DNA from: Spirochaetaceae bacterium
GTDB lineage: Bacteria; Spirochaetota; Spirochaetia; B11-G9
Assembly (NCBI GenBank): GCA_030600745.1
Contig: JAUVLL010000002.1
Span: 1-32,802 of the forward strand
Length of the DNA stretch: 32,802 nt
Reading direction: 5' to 3'
In this document: piece by piece, positions 15,080-22,722 of the stretch
Layout: each line of letters opens with the position of its first letter
Numbering within the stretch: position 1 is the first letter of the stretch
The notes under the pieces: generated by a model
The model's database searches: none
What the model was told of the DNA's origin: nothing
What the model saw: only the letters and a program-made list of their open reading frames with translations
Position numbers and translations under genes: made by a program

Positions 15080-16339
15080 ATGTTTAATATTCAAGATTCC
15101 GGCTTATCAAAGGTTCTGACCCACGCTACCGATATGGTAGCTGATCATGCAAAGGGTGTGTATATTTATGATTCAAAGGATACAGAATATCTGGATTTTA
15201 CTTCCGGAATAGGTGTAACCAGTACCGGGCATTGTCATCCAAAAGTTGTTTCTGCAATTAAAAAACAGGCTGAATCACTTATATTCGGGCAACTGAATAT
15301 AGTAGTTCATAAACCTGTACTGGAACTGATTGATAGACTTAAGAATATTGTCCCTTCCGGTCTTGACAGATTTTTCTTTTCAAACAGTGGAGCTGAGGCA
15401 GTAGAAGCTTCTGTAAAACTGGCAAAACGAGCAACAGGACGATCCAATATCATAGTTTTTCAGGGAAGCTTCCATGGCAGAACACATCTGACCATGTCTA
15501 TGACAACCAGTAAAACAATTTACAGGGCACAGTATCAGCCTTTGGTTCCTGGTATCTTTGTAACACCATATCCATACTCATATTATTACGGATGGAATGA
15601 TGATGAAACATCCAGCTTTGCAATAAAGGAATTGGAACGTCTTTTTAAATCTCAGACTACTCCGGAAGAGACTGCAGCTATTATAATTGAACCTGTACTT
15701 GGAGAAGGCGGATATGTAGTTCCACCCAGAGGATTTATCAAAACCTTAAGAGAAATCTGTGATAAGTACGGCATCCTTCTTATTGCCGATGAAATACAGT
15801 CCGGATTTGGAAGAACCGGAAAATATTTTGCAGTAGATCATGAAGATGTTGCTCCAGATATAATGGTTATGGCAAAAGGTCTTGCCTCAGGTATGCCTCT
15901 TTCATGTATCGCCTACAAACATGACCTGGAGAAGAATTGGCTTCCGGGAAGTCATGGCGGCACTTATGGGGGAAACCCGGTATCCTGTGCGGCGGCTGTT
16001 GCAACGATTGATGTAATTTCCAATGAAAATCTGGTTACCAATGCTGCTATAAGAGGAAAGCAATTACTGGAAGGACTGAAAACTCTAAAAAAGAAGAATA
16101 AGCGTATCGGGGATGTAAGAGGATTGGGACTTATGGCGGCTGTAGAGTTTGTCAGGGACAATAAGCCCGATCCTGAGACTACGAAAGCTGTCATTGCAGA
16201 GGCTGCCGACAGAAACCTTCTCCTTTTAAGTTGCGGTACTTTTGGGAATGTTGTCAGATTAATTCCGCCTCTTATTGTTAACGAAGCTCAGATAGAAAAA
16301 GCACTGACCATATTTGAAGATGCCCTGGACAATCTTTAG
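15080..16339 (+). CDS. Class III PLP aminotransferase (4-aminobutyrate aminotransferase type)
   Basis: A 419-residue fold-type I aminotransferase. Blocks typical of GABA/omega-amino-acid transaminases are GIGVTSTGHCHPKVV, FFSNSGAEAVEASVKLAKR, FQGSFHGRT, IIEPVLGEGGYV, ADEIQSGFGRTGKYFA and VMAKGLASGMPLS (PLP lysine), followed by GTYGGNPVSCAAA. It moves an omega-amino group to an oxo acid and yields a semialdehyde such as succinate semialdehyde. ATG 15080 has TGGAGGATAATGT upstream. It stands first in a two-gene operon with a TIM-barrel isomerase-like gene. The semialdehyde dehydrogenase (acylating) and ligase genes at 20709-24096 would be logical next steps. Ornithine or beta-amino-acid transaminase activity cannot be excluded; the divergent aminomutase gene leaves open a beta-amino substrate. 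Confidence 0.88.
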   Translation: MFNIQDSGLSKVLTHATDMVADHAKGVYIYDSKDTEYLDFTSGIGVTSTGHCHPKVVSAIKKQAESLIFGQLNIVVHKPVLELIDRLKNIVPSGLDRFFFSNSGAEAVEASVKLAKRATGRSNIIVFQGSFHGRTHLTMSMTTSKTIYRAQYQPLVPGIFVTPYPYSYYYGWNDDETSSFAIKELERLFKSQTTPEETAAIIIEPVLGEGGYVVPPRGFIKTLREICDKYGILLIADEIQSGFGRTGKYFAVDHEDVAPDIMVMAKGLASGMPLSCIAYKHDLEKNWLPGSHGGTYGGNPVSCAAAVATIDVISNENLVTNAAIRGKQLLEGLKTLKKKNKRIGDVRGLGLMAAVEFVRDNKPDPETTKAVIAEAADRNLLLLSCGTFGNVVRLIPPLIVNEAQIEKALTIFEDALDNL

Positions 16340-16344
16340 TCATT

Positions 16345-17187
16345 ATGTGTTTAAGTATAAATACAGATATATTTTCCAGCCGGGGCAATCCATTTCCTAT
16401 ACTGAAGCAAATTGCAGAAAAAGGGTTCAAATATATTCAATGGTCCCACCACTATGGTACTGATTTTTATTATAATAAATCTGAAATTAAGGAAATTAAA
16501 AACAGATTAGATGAATACGGTCTGATCCTTAATGATCTTCATGCAACAATCGGAGTTGAAAAAAGGTGGTTTTCGGAAACTGAATATCAAAGGAAGGCCG
16601 GAGTCGAACTTGTAAAGAACAGAATTGAGATGACAGCAGAGCTTGGAGGAGATGTTATTGTACTTCATCCCTTTAATACTCCTGATCCGGACTTATATGA
16701 TATACATTATAAACAGGGAAAAAAATCATTAAATGAACTTAAAGAGGTTTGCCTGAATACAGGAGTTAAAATTGCTCTTGAAAACCTCACATCCATGCAG
16801 ACTTTAACAACAATAGAGAAATATTTTGATAATTTTAAGGATAATTTTCTTGGATTTTGCTGGGACACCGGACATACAAATAATCTGGAACCTGAAGCAA
16901 TTGATTATGCTGATAAATTTACCAGTGAAAGATTGATTGCACTTCATATTAACGACAATATGGGGGATGGAAGGGACCTTCACGGTATTCCTTTTTCAGG
17001 AACTGCTGATTGGAAAAAAATTACAAAAATTATCTCAAAATCATCTTATTCCGTAAAAAAACCTTTAACTCTGGAAGTAGAACATGGAGAAGAAAAAACA
17101 CTTGATGAATTTATAAAAATTGCAATGGAAAAAGGATTAATAATTAATAAAATGGTAAAAAACCACAGAAAACAGCATAGTCTGTAA
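16345..17187 (+). CDS. Sugar phosphate isomerase/epimerase (AP endonuclease family 2 TIM barrel)
   Basis: A 280-residue xylose-isomerase-like TIM barrel. Metal-site-type segments occur at expected strand ends: VIVLHPFNTPD (His), IALENLTS (Glu), FCWDTGHTNN (Asp and His), ALHINDNMGDGRDLHGIPFSG (His, Asp, His) and LTLEVEHG (Glu). The family includes hydroxypyruvate isomerases, inosose isomerases and keto-sugar epimerases, so the reaction cannot be named. It starts five bases after the aminotransferase stop, with only a weak ribosome site. Translation is therefore probably coupled to the aminotransferase. It converges on the FadR-type regulator gene, leaving 19 bases between them with no clear terminator. 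Confidence 0.82.
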   Translation: MCLSINTDIFSSRGNPFPILKQIAEKGFKYIQWSHHYGTDFYYNKSEIKEIKNRLDEYGLILNDLHATIGVEKRWFSETEYQRKAGVELVKNRIEMTAELGGDVIVLHPFNTPDPDLYDIHYKQGKKSLNELKEVCLNTGVKIALENLTSMQTLTTIEKYFDNFKDNFLGFCWDTGHTNNLEPEAIDYADKFTSERLIALHINDNMGDGRDLHGIPFSGTADWKKITKIISKSSYSVKKPLTLEVEHGEEKTLDEFIKIAMEKGLIINKMVKNHRKQHSL

Positions 17188-17206
17188 TTCAGGTTCTATT
17201 TTATTC

Positions 17207-17914
17207 TCAAAAATTCTTTACGGTAGCATCTGCCTGAGCTTTTTCAATATGCTCCATCATAAGTTTTAGGGACAATTTCGAATTCCCTTTTTTTACAGCA
17301 TTGAATATCTTAATATGATCCTCCAAACCTTTTTCCGGTCGGCCTTTAAGTTTTAAAGTTGTCTGCCTGGTTTTGACAAGAAGACCTTTAGCCATTAAAA
17401 GCATCTTCTCAAACACACTATTTTTGCATGCTGCTGCAAGGGCATCATGAAAAGCAGTATCACCTTCAATCCCGATACCCCCATTTTCAATATCTTCTCT
17501 CATTAAATCAATACTTCTTTCCATCCTTGCTATATCTTCTTCTGTTCTGCGTAAAGCCGCAAGTCTGGCTATTTCAGTCTCAAGAATTCTACGGAATTCA
17601 AGCATTTCAATAATAAGCTCTTTTTCATTTCCCAGAATTTCAGAAAAAGGATTGATAAGGGCATCAATTGAAATCTTTTTTACAAAGGTCCCTCCGCCAA
17701 CTCCAACCCTGGAATCAAGAAAGCCCAAAGTTCCCAGAACACGAAGAGCTTCCCTGATTGAAGCCCGGCTGACCTGAAATAATTCTGACAACTCTCTTTC
17801 ACTTGGAAGCTGATCACCGGTTTTATAAGTGCCGTCAATAATCATGGATTGAAGCTTCTTAAGCACCTCTTCTGATAATCGACGTTTTTTTATCGGCTTA
17901 ATTTTATTATCCAT
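17207..17914 (-). CDS. GntR/FadR-family (FCD domain) transcriptional regulator
   Basis: A 235-residue regulator. The N-terminal winged helix (residues about 10-75) includes MIIDGTYKTGDQLPSERELS, ELFQVSRASIREALRVL and GGGTFV. The C-terminal FCD ligand domain (about 95-220) retains metal-binding-type residues: the Asp and His in DTAFHDALA, the His of EDHIKIF and the His of MMEHIEKA. FCD regulators sense small acids such as lactate, glycolate, gluconate or malonate-like compounds. It is the last gene of the acylating dehydrogenase-ligase-LarA-malic enzyme operon, 17 bases after the malic enzyme stop, and so is a likely autoregulator of that operon. The perfect palindrome at 24128-24146 is the best operator candidate. 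Confidence 0.9.
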   Translation of the reverse strand: MDNKIKPIKKRRLSEEVLKKLQSMIIDGTYKTGDQLPSERELSELFQVSRASIREALRVLGTLGFLDSRVGVGGGTFVKKISIDALINPFSEILGNEKELIIEMLEFRRILETEIARLAALRRTEEDIARMERSIDLMREDIENGGIGIEGDTAFHDALAAACKNSVFEKMLLMAKGLLVKTRQTTLKLKGRPEKGLEDHIKIFNAVKKGNSKLSLKLMMEHIEKAQADATVKNF

Positions 17915-17931
17915 ATTTCGGGTAATCCTAT

Positions 17932-19380
17932 TTATATTGATTGGATTGCTTCTTCAAAAGCAGTATTAATCATTTCGATGGGTACTTTTTTAATATACCC
18001 CCCCTTCTCCATTGATTCTATAAGGTTTCTGGAATAACTTATCTCTTCCTCTGCCTTTTTAAAAACCTCATCTCTTGTCATTATTACCCTTGCAAGTCCC
18101 TCTTCGATAGCCTGCATGGCTACATCCGCGGCCTCACAGGGAAAAACTCCCGGTTCTTCCATTGTCGCAATTATATTATCCGGTGTTATTCCCCTTTCCT
18201 CCGCATATTTAGCAAGCGATTTTGCTGCCGCTATTGTCATTCCATCAGAAATCTTTTTTGCCCTGACAAGCAAAGCACCCTTCAAAATACCAGGAAAACC
18301 AACAGAATTATTAACCTGATTAGGAAAGTCTCCTCTGCCTGTTGCAACAATAAATGCCCCGGCAGCTTTAGCAGCATAGGGATAGATCTCCGGGACCGGA
18401 TTTGCACATGCAAAAACAATAGATTTTGAAGCCATTTTTTTTATATCGACCGGAGAAACCGTATCCGGGCCTTGTTTGGAAAGTGCAATGAGAACATCCG
18501 CCCCGGTCATAGCTTCACTAAATGTTTCAATTTTACCTGGATTCGTTTTCTGACAGAGTTCCCACTTTCGGTAAAAGCGTTTGTCTTCTTCAATATCTTT
18601 ACGGTCTCTATTAAGAGGACCCTTTGAATCGAAAACTACAATATTTGCAGGATTAGCTCCAGCCTGTATTACAATTCTGGCAATAGTTGAATTTGATGCT
18701 CCTGCACCCAAAAATACAATTTTTACTTCTTCAAGTTTTTTATCAGCCAGTTTAACTGCATTTATCAGACCGGCAAGGGTCACACAGGCTGTTCCCTGTG
18801 CATCATCATGCCATACAGGAATATCACATTCTTCCCGCAGTGTATCAAGCACTTTATAGCAGTTCGGTTGTGATATATCTTCAAGATTAATTGCTCCAAA
18901 ACCAGGCTGGACCATCTTTACAAATTCTATTATTTTATCAGGATCATGCTCACCCTTACTGTTTCTACTGTCAATGCAAAGGGCTGTAGCATCAACTCCC
19001 CCAAGGTACTTCATTAAAAAAGCCTTTCCTTCCATAACCCCAAGACCTCCCGGAGGGGTACAGTCCCCATCACCCAGGACCCTGGTTGAATCGCTTACAA
19101 CAGCAACATAGTTACCTTTATTGGATAAATCATACGCTGCATCATTATCATCTCTTATTATTGTTGATACTTTTGAAACTCCGGGAGTATACCATACATT
19201 AAACCAGTTGAAACCGAAGACACCCGCCTTAGGTACTGTCTGCATCTTACCGCCATAAAATTTATGGGCCTTTTCGGAAAGATTTTTCATGAAATCTGTT
19301 TTAACCCTTGCTTTCTGGCTTTCATTTAGTCCACGTTTTTCTATCTCTTCCTCTATATTTGCTAAATCAAGATTTATCAT
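17932..19380 (-). CDS. Malic enzyme (NAD(P)-dependent, oxaloacetate-decarboxylating type)
   Basis: A 482-residue malic enzyme that decarboxylates L-malate to pyruvate with reduction of NAD(P). N-terminal malic domain motifs are WYTPGVS (catalytic Tyr), LGVMEGKAFLMKYLGG (catalytic Lys region) and INLEDISQPNCYKVLDTL (metal Glu-Asp). NAD-domain motifs are VFLGAGASNSTIARI, FACANPVPEIYP and ATGRGDFPNQVNNSVGFPGI. The usual His-Asp-Asp-Gln-His-Gly-Thr-Ala reads HDDAQGTA here, a notable change next to metal and substrate residues. Start ATG 19380 has AAGGAG eight bases upstream and is preferred over GTG 19389, which lies inside that ribosome site. It lies between the LarA-like gene and the FadR-type regulator gene, which points to malate or a close analogue as an operon intermediate. 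Confidence 0.88.
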   Translation of the reverse strand: MINLDLANIEEEIEKRGLNESQKARVKTDFMKNLSEKAHKFYGGKMQTVPKAGVFGFNWFNVWYTPGVSKVSTIIRDDNDAAYDLSNKGNYVAVVSDSTRVLGDGDCTPPGGLGVMEGKAFLMKYLGGVDATALCIDSRNSKGEHDPDKIIEFVKMVQPGFGAINLEDISQPNCYKVLDTLREECDIPVWHDDAQGTACVTLAGLINAVKLADKKLEEVKIVFLGAGASNSTIARIVIQAGANPANIVVFDSKGPLNRDRKDIEEDKRFYRKWELCQKTNPGKIETFSEAMTGADVLIALSKQGPDTVSPVDIKKMASKSIVFACANPVPEIYPYAAKAAGAFIVATGRGDFPNQVNNSVGFPGILKGALLVRAKKISDGMTIAAAKSLAKYAEERGITPDNIIATMEEPGVFPCEAADVAMQAIEEGLARVIMTRDEVFKKAEEEISYSRNLIESMEKGGYIKKVPIEMINTAFEEAIQSI

Positions 19381-19403
19381 TAAAAACACTCCTTATTATT
19401 TTT

Positions 19404-20687
19404 TTAGCTGTTTGCTGTATAGTTGGGTAGTATTGAACCGCCAAAAGGGATGATATGAACAAGAGCATCCTTGCCTTTTCTCCCAAGAGCTTCATCCAAA
19501 GCCTGCTGAGGTTCTTTAAAAGGTTTCATAAATATATTTCCGACAAGGGATGGATCCATATCCGATACAAGATATATCTCTGCATTCTTCAGTATCAAAG
19601 CAATTGCAGCTGCTTTATGTCCTCCAAGAATAAAGTTCTTTCGAATTTCCTCTATCATGAGTTCAGGTTTTTCAAATTCTATCATCCACTTTTCGAATTG
19701 TCCCCCACCCAGACCTTCTGTGCATGCTGCAACAAGAATTATAATCCCACCCTCTTTAACCGCATGTTTGGCATTTTCAAGGGCTTTATGGGCCTGATAA
19801 AGATTAATATCTTTAGGATAACCTCCGGGGGAAACAACCACTATATCTGCTTTAGTATCTATCGGACAGCTGTAAAGCCTGTCTATTAATCTACACCCCT
19901 CTCTATGGGCAGCTACAGGATCGCCGGCAAAAGCTCCTATAATTTTTTTATGCTCATCAAGCACAACATTAAAAAGAAAATCAATTTTAATAAAATCAGC
20001 AACCTCTTCGATATCATCTCTAACCGGATTATTAATTAAATTTCCTCCACAGGCTTTGTCCTTCACCATATGACTGTGGTTCTTCTGTATAGCAGAAAAG
20101 GTTGAAACCCCCGGCATAACAGCCTTGTATCCGCCGCTGTAACCGGCAAAATAATGATATTCAATATTTCCAAGACAGATTATTTTATCTGCATGGACAA
20201 CCGGTCTAAAAATATCAACAGGAGTCCCCCTTGATGTCACCCCTAATGATACTACATCATCAGGATCACTATCTATACAGCTTATTCTTATAAAAATGTC
20301 ATCACCAACTAATTTTCTTTTTTCTTCATCTGTCTGCTTCCGATGGCTTCCAAGTCCAAAAACTATTGTTATATCATTGTCCTCTATTCCAGCTCTGTTT
20401 AATTCCATGATCAGTGCCGGCAAAATCTTATAGCCCGGCAACGGTCTTGTAATGTCACTCGTTATAATAACTACCTTTTCACCTTCTTCAAAAATATCAT
20501 AAACAGGCAAACTCTTTATTGGATTTCTTAAAGCCTGTTCAACCACCTCGGCTTCCGAAAGCTGTAGATCAATCTTTTCCACATACATTACTTTCCCAAT
20601 ATTTTTTGCAGGTATTAATAGTGATTTATTCTGCTTTCCAAAGCCCAATTCTACCTTAGTAAAACCTTCTTTCATCTTCTGTATCAT
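19404..20687 (-). CDS. LarA-family nickel-dependent 2-hydroxyacid racemase homologue (DUF2088)
   Basis: A 427-residue LarA-type protein. Lactate racemase and its homologues interconvert D- and L-2-hydroxy acids (lactate, malate and others) with a nickel-pincer nucleotide. The family residues are visible: SDITRPLPG, GLGSHRKQT (His), the run around EYHYFAGYSGGYKAVMPG (His, and the Lys that carries the cofactor) and IQKNHSHM (nickel His). ATG 20687 has GGAGGG five bases upstream. The gene sits between the ligase alpha subunit and malic enzyme. Malate racemisation before oxidative decarboxylation is therefore a reasonable inference, but lactate or another hydroxy acid is possible. The larB, larC and larE cofactor-synthesis genes are not in the window and must be encoded elsewhere if this works as a racemase. 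Confidence 0.85.
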   Translation of the reverse strand: MIQKMKEGFTKVELGFGKQNKSLLIPAKNIGKVMYVEKIDLQLSEAEVVEQALRNPIKSLPVYDIFEEGEKVVIITSDITRPLPGYKILPALIMELNRAGIEDNDITIVFGLGSHRKQTDEEKRKLVGDDIFIRISCIDSDPDDVVSLGVTSRGTPVDIFRPVVHADKIICLGNIEYHYFAGYSGGYKAVMPGVSTFSAIQKNHSHMVKDKACGGNLINNPVRDDIEEVADFIKIDFLFNVVLDEHKKIIGAFAGDPVAAHREGCRLIDRLYSCPIDTKADIVVVSPGGYPKDINLYQAHKALENAKHAVKEGGIIILVAACTEGLGGGQFEKWMIEFEKPELMIEEIRKNFILGGHKAAAIALILKNAEIYLVSDMDPSLVGNIFMKPFKEPQQALDEALGRKGKDALVHIIPFGGSILPNYTANS

Positions 20688-20708
20688 CTATACCCTCCAT
20701 AATCGCCC

Positions 20709-21578
20709 CTACAGGAGATCTGCCAGAATCTCTACAAGATCTTCGGTCCCTTCCGCTATATGGACCCCGGAATTCCTTAATTCCGCCTCTTTCTTTTCTG
20801 CGGAACCTTCACCATCCGGCGAAACAATTGCTCCCGCATGTCCCATACTGGTATCATTAGGCACATTCTTTCCTGCAATGAGTGCAACAACAGGTTTCGT
20901 AATATGCTCTTTAATATAAGCAGCTGCCAACTCTTCTTCACTGCCACCTATTTCGCCTATCAATACAATTATTTTTGTATCAGGATCATTCTCAAAAAAT
21001 GGAAGAATATCAGCAAACGTTGAGCCGGGGACCATATCACCTCCAACTCCCACTACTGTGGATTGACCTATCCCTTTCTGCTTTAATAAAAATACTGTCT
21101 CATAGCAGTTAGTAGCACTTCGGGACATTATCCCTACATTCCCGGGCATAAAAATCCTGTGTGCCATAAAACCGGCTTTTGCCTTTCCGGGAGAAATTAC
21201 TCCGAAGGAGTTAGGTCCTATAAGCCTGCATCCTTTTTCTTTTGCAAGATGATGAAGTTTCAGCATTTCATGAACAGGGACCCCCTCTGCAATAGTAATT
21301 ACCAATGGAATTCCAGAAATAATAGCCTCATATGCGGCCTTATACATAAATTTCGGCGGCACAAATAATAGAGTAGCATTTGCATCTGTTTCCTCCATCG
21401 CCTCCATTACAGTATTAAATACCGGCACGCCCAGTACTTCCCCGCCGCCTTTCCCCGGAGTAACCCCGGCAACGACCTTTGTTCCATACTCAAGCATCTG
21501 TTCAGTGTGAAATGTTCCTTCTCTTCCGGTAATTCCCTGAACAATAAGTTTTGTATTCTCATCTATAAAGAAACTCAT
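20709..21578 (-). CDS. ADP-forming acyl-CoA ligase, alpha subunit (SucD-like, divergent active-site motifs)
   Basis: A 289-residue homologue of succinyl-CoA synthetase alpha. It has IDENTKLIVQGITGREGTFH, VAGVTPGKGG, VGIMSRSATNCYETV, GQSTVVGVGGDMVPGS, IGEIGGSEEE and MGHAGAI with the phosphorylated histidine. Two normally invariant stretches differ from E. coli SucD: Gly-Pro-Asn-Cys-Pro-Gly is GPNSFG, and Ser-Arg-Ser-Gly-Thr-Leu-Thr-Tyr-Glu is SRSATNCYE. These loops lie around the CoA and phosphohistidine site, so a substrate other than succinate (for example malate or another small acid) is possible. The start overlaps the beta-subunit stop by ATGA, giving coupled, equimolar synthesis. In this operon it most likely runs in the direction acyl-CoA + ADP + Pi to acid + ATP. 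Confidence 0.85.
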   Translation of the reverse strand: MSFFIDENTKLIVQGITGREGTFHTEQMLEYGTKVVAGVTPGKGGGEVLGVPVFNTVMEAMEETDANATLLFVPPKFMYKAAYEAIISGIPLVITIAEGVPVHEMLKLHHLAKEKGCRLIGPNSFGVISPGKAKAGFMAHRIFMPGNVGIMSRSATNCYETVFLLKQKGIGQSTVVGVGGDMVPGSTFADILPFFENDPDTKIIVLIGEIGGSEEELAAAYIKEHITKPVVALIAGKNVPNDTSMGHAGAIVSPDGEGSAEKKEAELRNSGVHIAEGTEDLVEILADLL

Positions 21579-22717
21579 ACCTTCAGCTCCTGTGCCAGAA
21601 TTTCAACTCCGTTTTTCAGTCCTTCAGCTATTTTGATACTGCCCCTGACACCGGCTATTATCTCAAGCCCCTTTTCCTTATTTGTACCTTCAAGGCGTAT
21701 CACAAGTTTTGTGTCTGCAAAAAGTCCAATTCCGTTTTCAACTCCCCGGGCTATCTCATCACATCTGGTGATCCCTCCAAAAATATTCATAAATATTGTA
21801 TCAACAAGGGGGTTCGATGCCGCTATTCGCAGGGATTCTGTTATGCGATCAGCTGTAGCACCACCTCCAAGATCCAGAGCACAGGTCACAGTCATACCCC
21901 TTTTTGTAATAAGATCAATTGAGGACATTATCATACCCGAACCATTACTGATTACAGCTATATTACCTTCATTATTTATTGGAATATATAGAAGATTAAA
22001 TTTACGGGCTTCAGGAATAAGTTTGTTTTCTTCTATATCATCTCTGAACTCTCTTATATCATCGTGTCTGAAAAGGGAGTTATCATCAATATCAATTTTC
22101 CCATCCAGGGCCATCAATTTATTGTTGTCATCAACAATCAATGGATTTATCTCGGCAAGCATACAATCCATATCAATGAAGATATTATATAACTTCCTGC
22201 ATATATCTTTGAAATCGGAACGATAATTCTGCTCAAGACCGGTTTTATCCATCGCATACTGAATGACAAAATCATTGAGAGGCTCCAGGGGACCAAGGAG
22301 GACTTTAGCTATTTTATCCGGATGCTTTCCGGCTATTTCATTAATCTCTACTCCACCCTCCGGGCTGAAGATCATTACAGGTTTTTTATGTTTCCTATCC
22401 AAAGTAAAGCTGAGATACATCTCTTTTTTCAATTCAATCATTTCAGGAAGAAAAATATATTTTACCGGAAGGTCCTTAATCTTCATTTCAAACATGGCCT
22501 TCCCTTTTTTAAGAAGTTCTGAATCACCTGATGCAAATTGAATACCCCCGGCCTTCCCGCGTCCACCAGTCTGGACCTGTGCCTTTAAGACAAGCGGATA
22601 CTTCATTTTTCCTCTAAGCTTAGTCAATTCTTCCATCGAACCAACAACATTACCGCTTCTGCAGGGCAGATCATATTTTTCAAAAATTTCATGGGCTTTA
22701 TACTCCAGCAGTTTCAT
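21575..22717 (-). CDS. ADP-forming acyl-CoA ligase, beta subunit (SucC-like)
   Basis: A 380-residue homologue of succinyl-CoA synthetase beta. The N-terminal ATP-grasp domain begins MKLLEYKAHEIFEKYDLP and includes LKAQVQTGGRGKAGGI. Further on are DMDCMLAEINPLIV and ALDGKIDIDDN, the usual metal-nucleotide residues, then ALDLGGGA and FMNIFGGITRCDEIARG in the ligase CoA domain. It is about the normal length (E. coli 388). It overlaps the alpha gene by four bases and begins five bases after the stop codon of the acylating aldehyde dehydrogenase. Malate-CoA ligase (MtkA) and sulfoacetate-CoA ligase are homologous enzymes and cannot be excluded. An isolated catabolic copy next to an acyl-CoA-producing dehydrogenase suggests substrate-level ATP formation rather than the TCA cycle. 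Confidence 0.87.
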   Translation of the reverse strand: MKLLEYKAHEIFEKYDLPCRSGNVVGSMEELTKLRGKMKYPLVLKAQVQTGGRGKAGGIQFASGDSELLKKGKAMFEMKIKDLPVKYIFLPEMIELKKEMYLSFTLDRKHKKPVMIFSPEGGVEINEIAGKHPDKIAKVLLGPLEPLNDFVIQYAMDKTGLEQNYRSDFKDICRKLYNIFIDMDCMLAEINPLIVDDNNKLMALDGKIDIDDNSLFRHDDIREFRDDIEENKLIPEARKFNLLYIPINNEGNIAVISNGSGMIMSSIDLITKRGMTVTCALDLGGGATADRITESLRIAASNPLVDTIFMNIFGGITRCDEIARGVENGIGLFADTKLVIRLEGTNKEKGLEIIAGVRGSIKIAEGLKNGVEILAQELKV

Positions 22718-22722
22718 ATACT

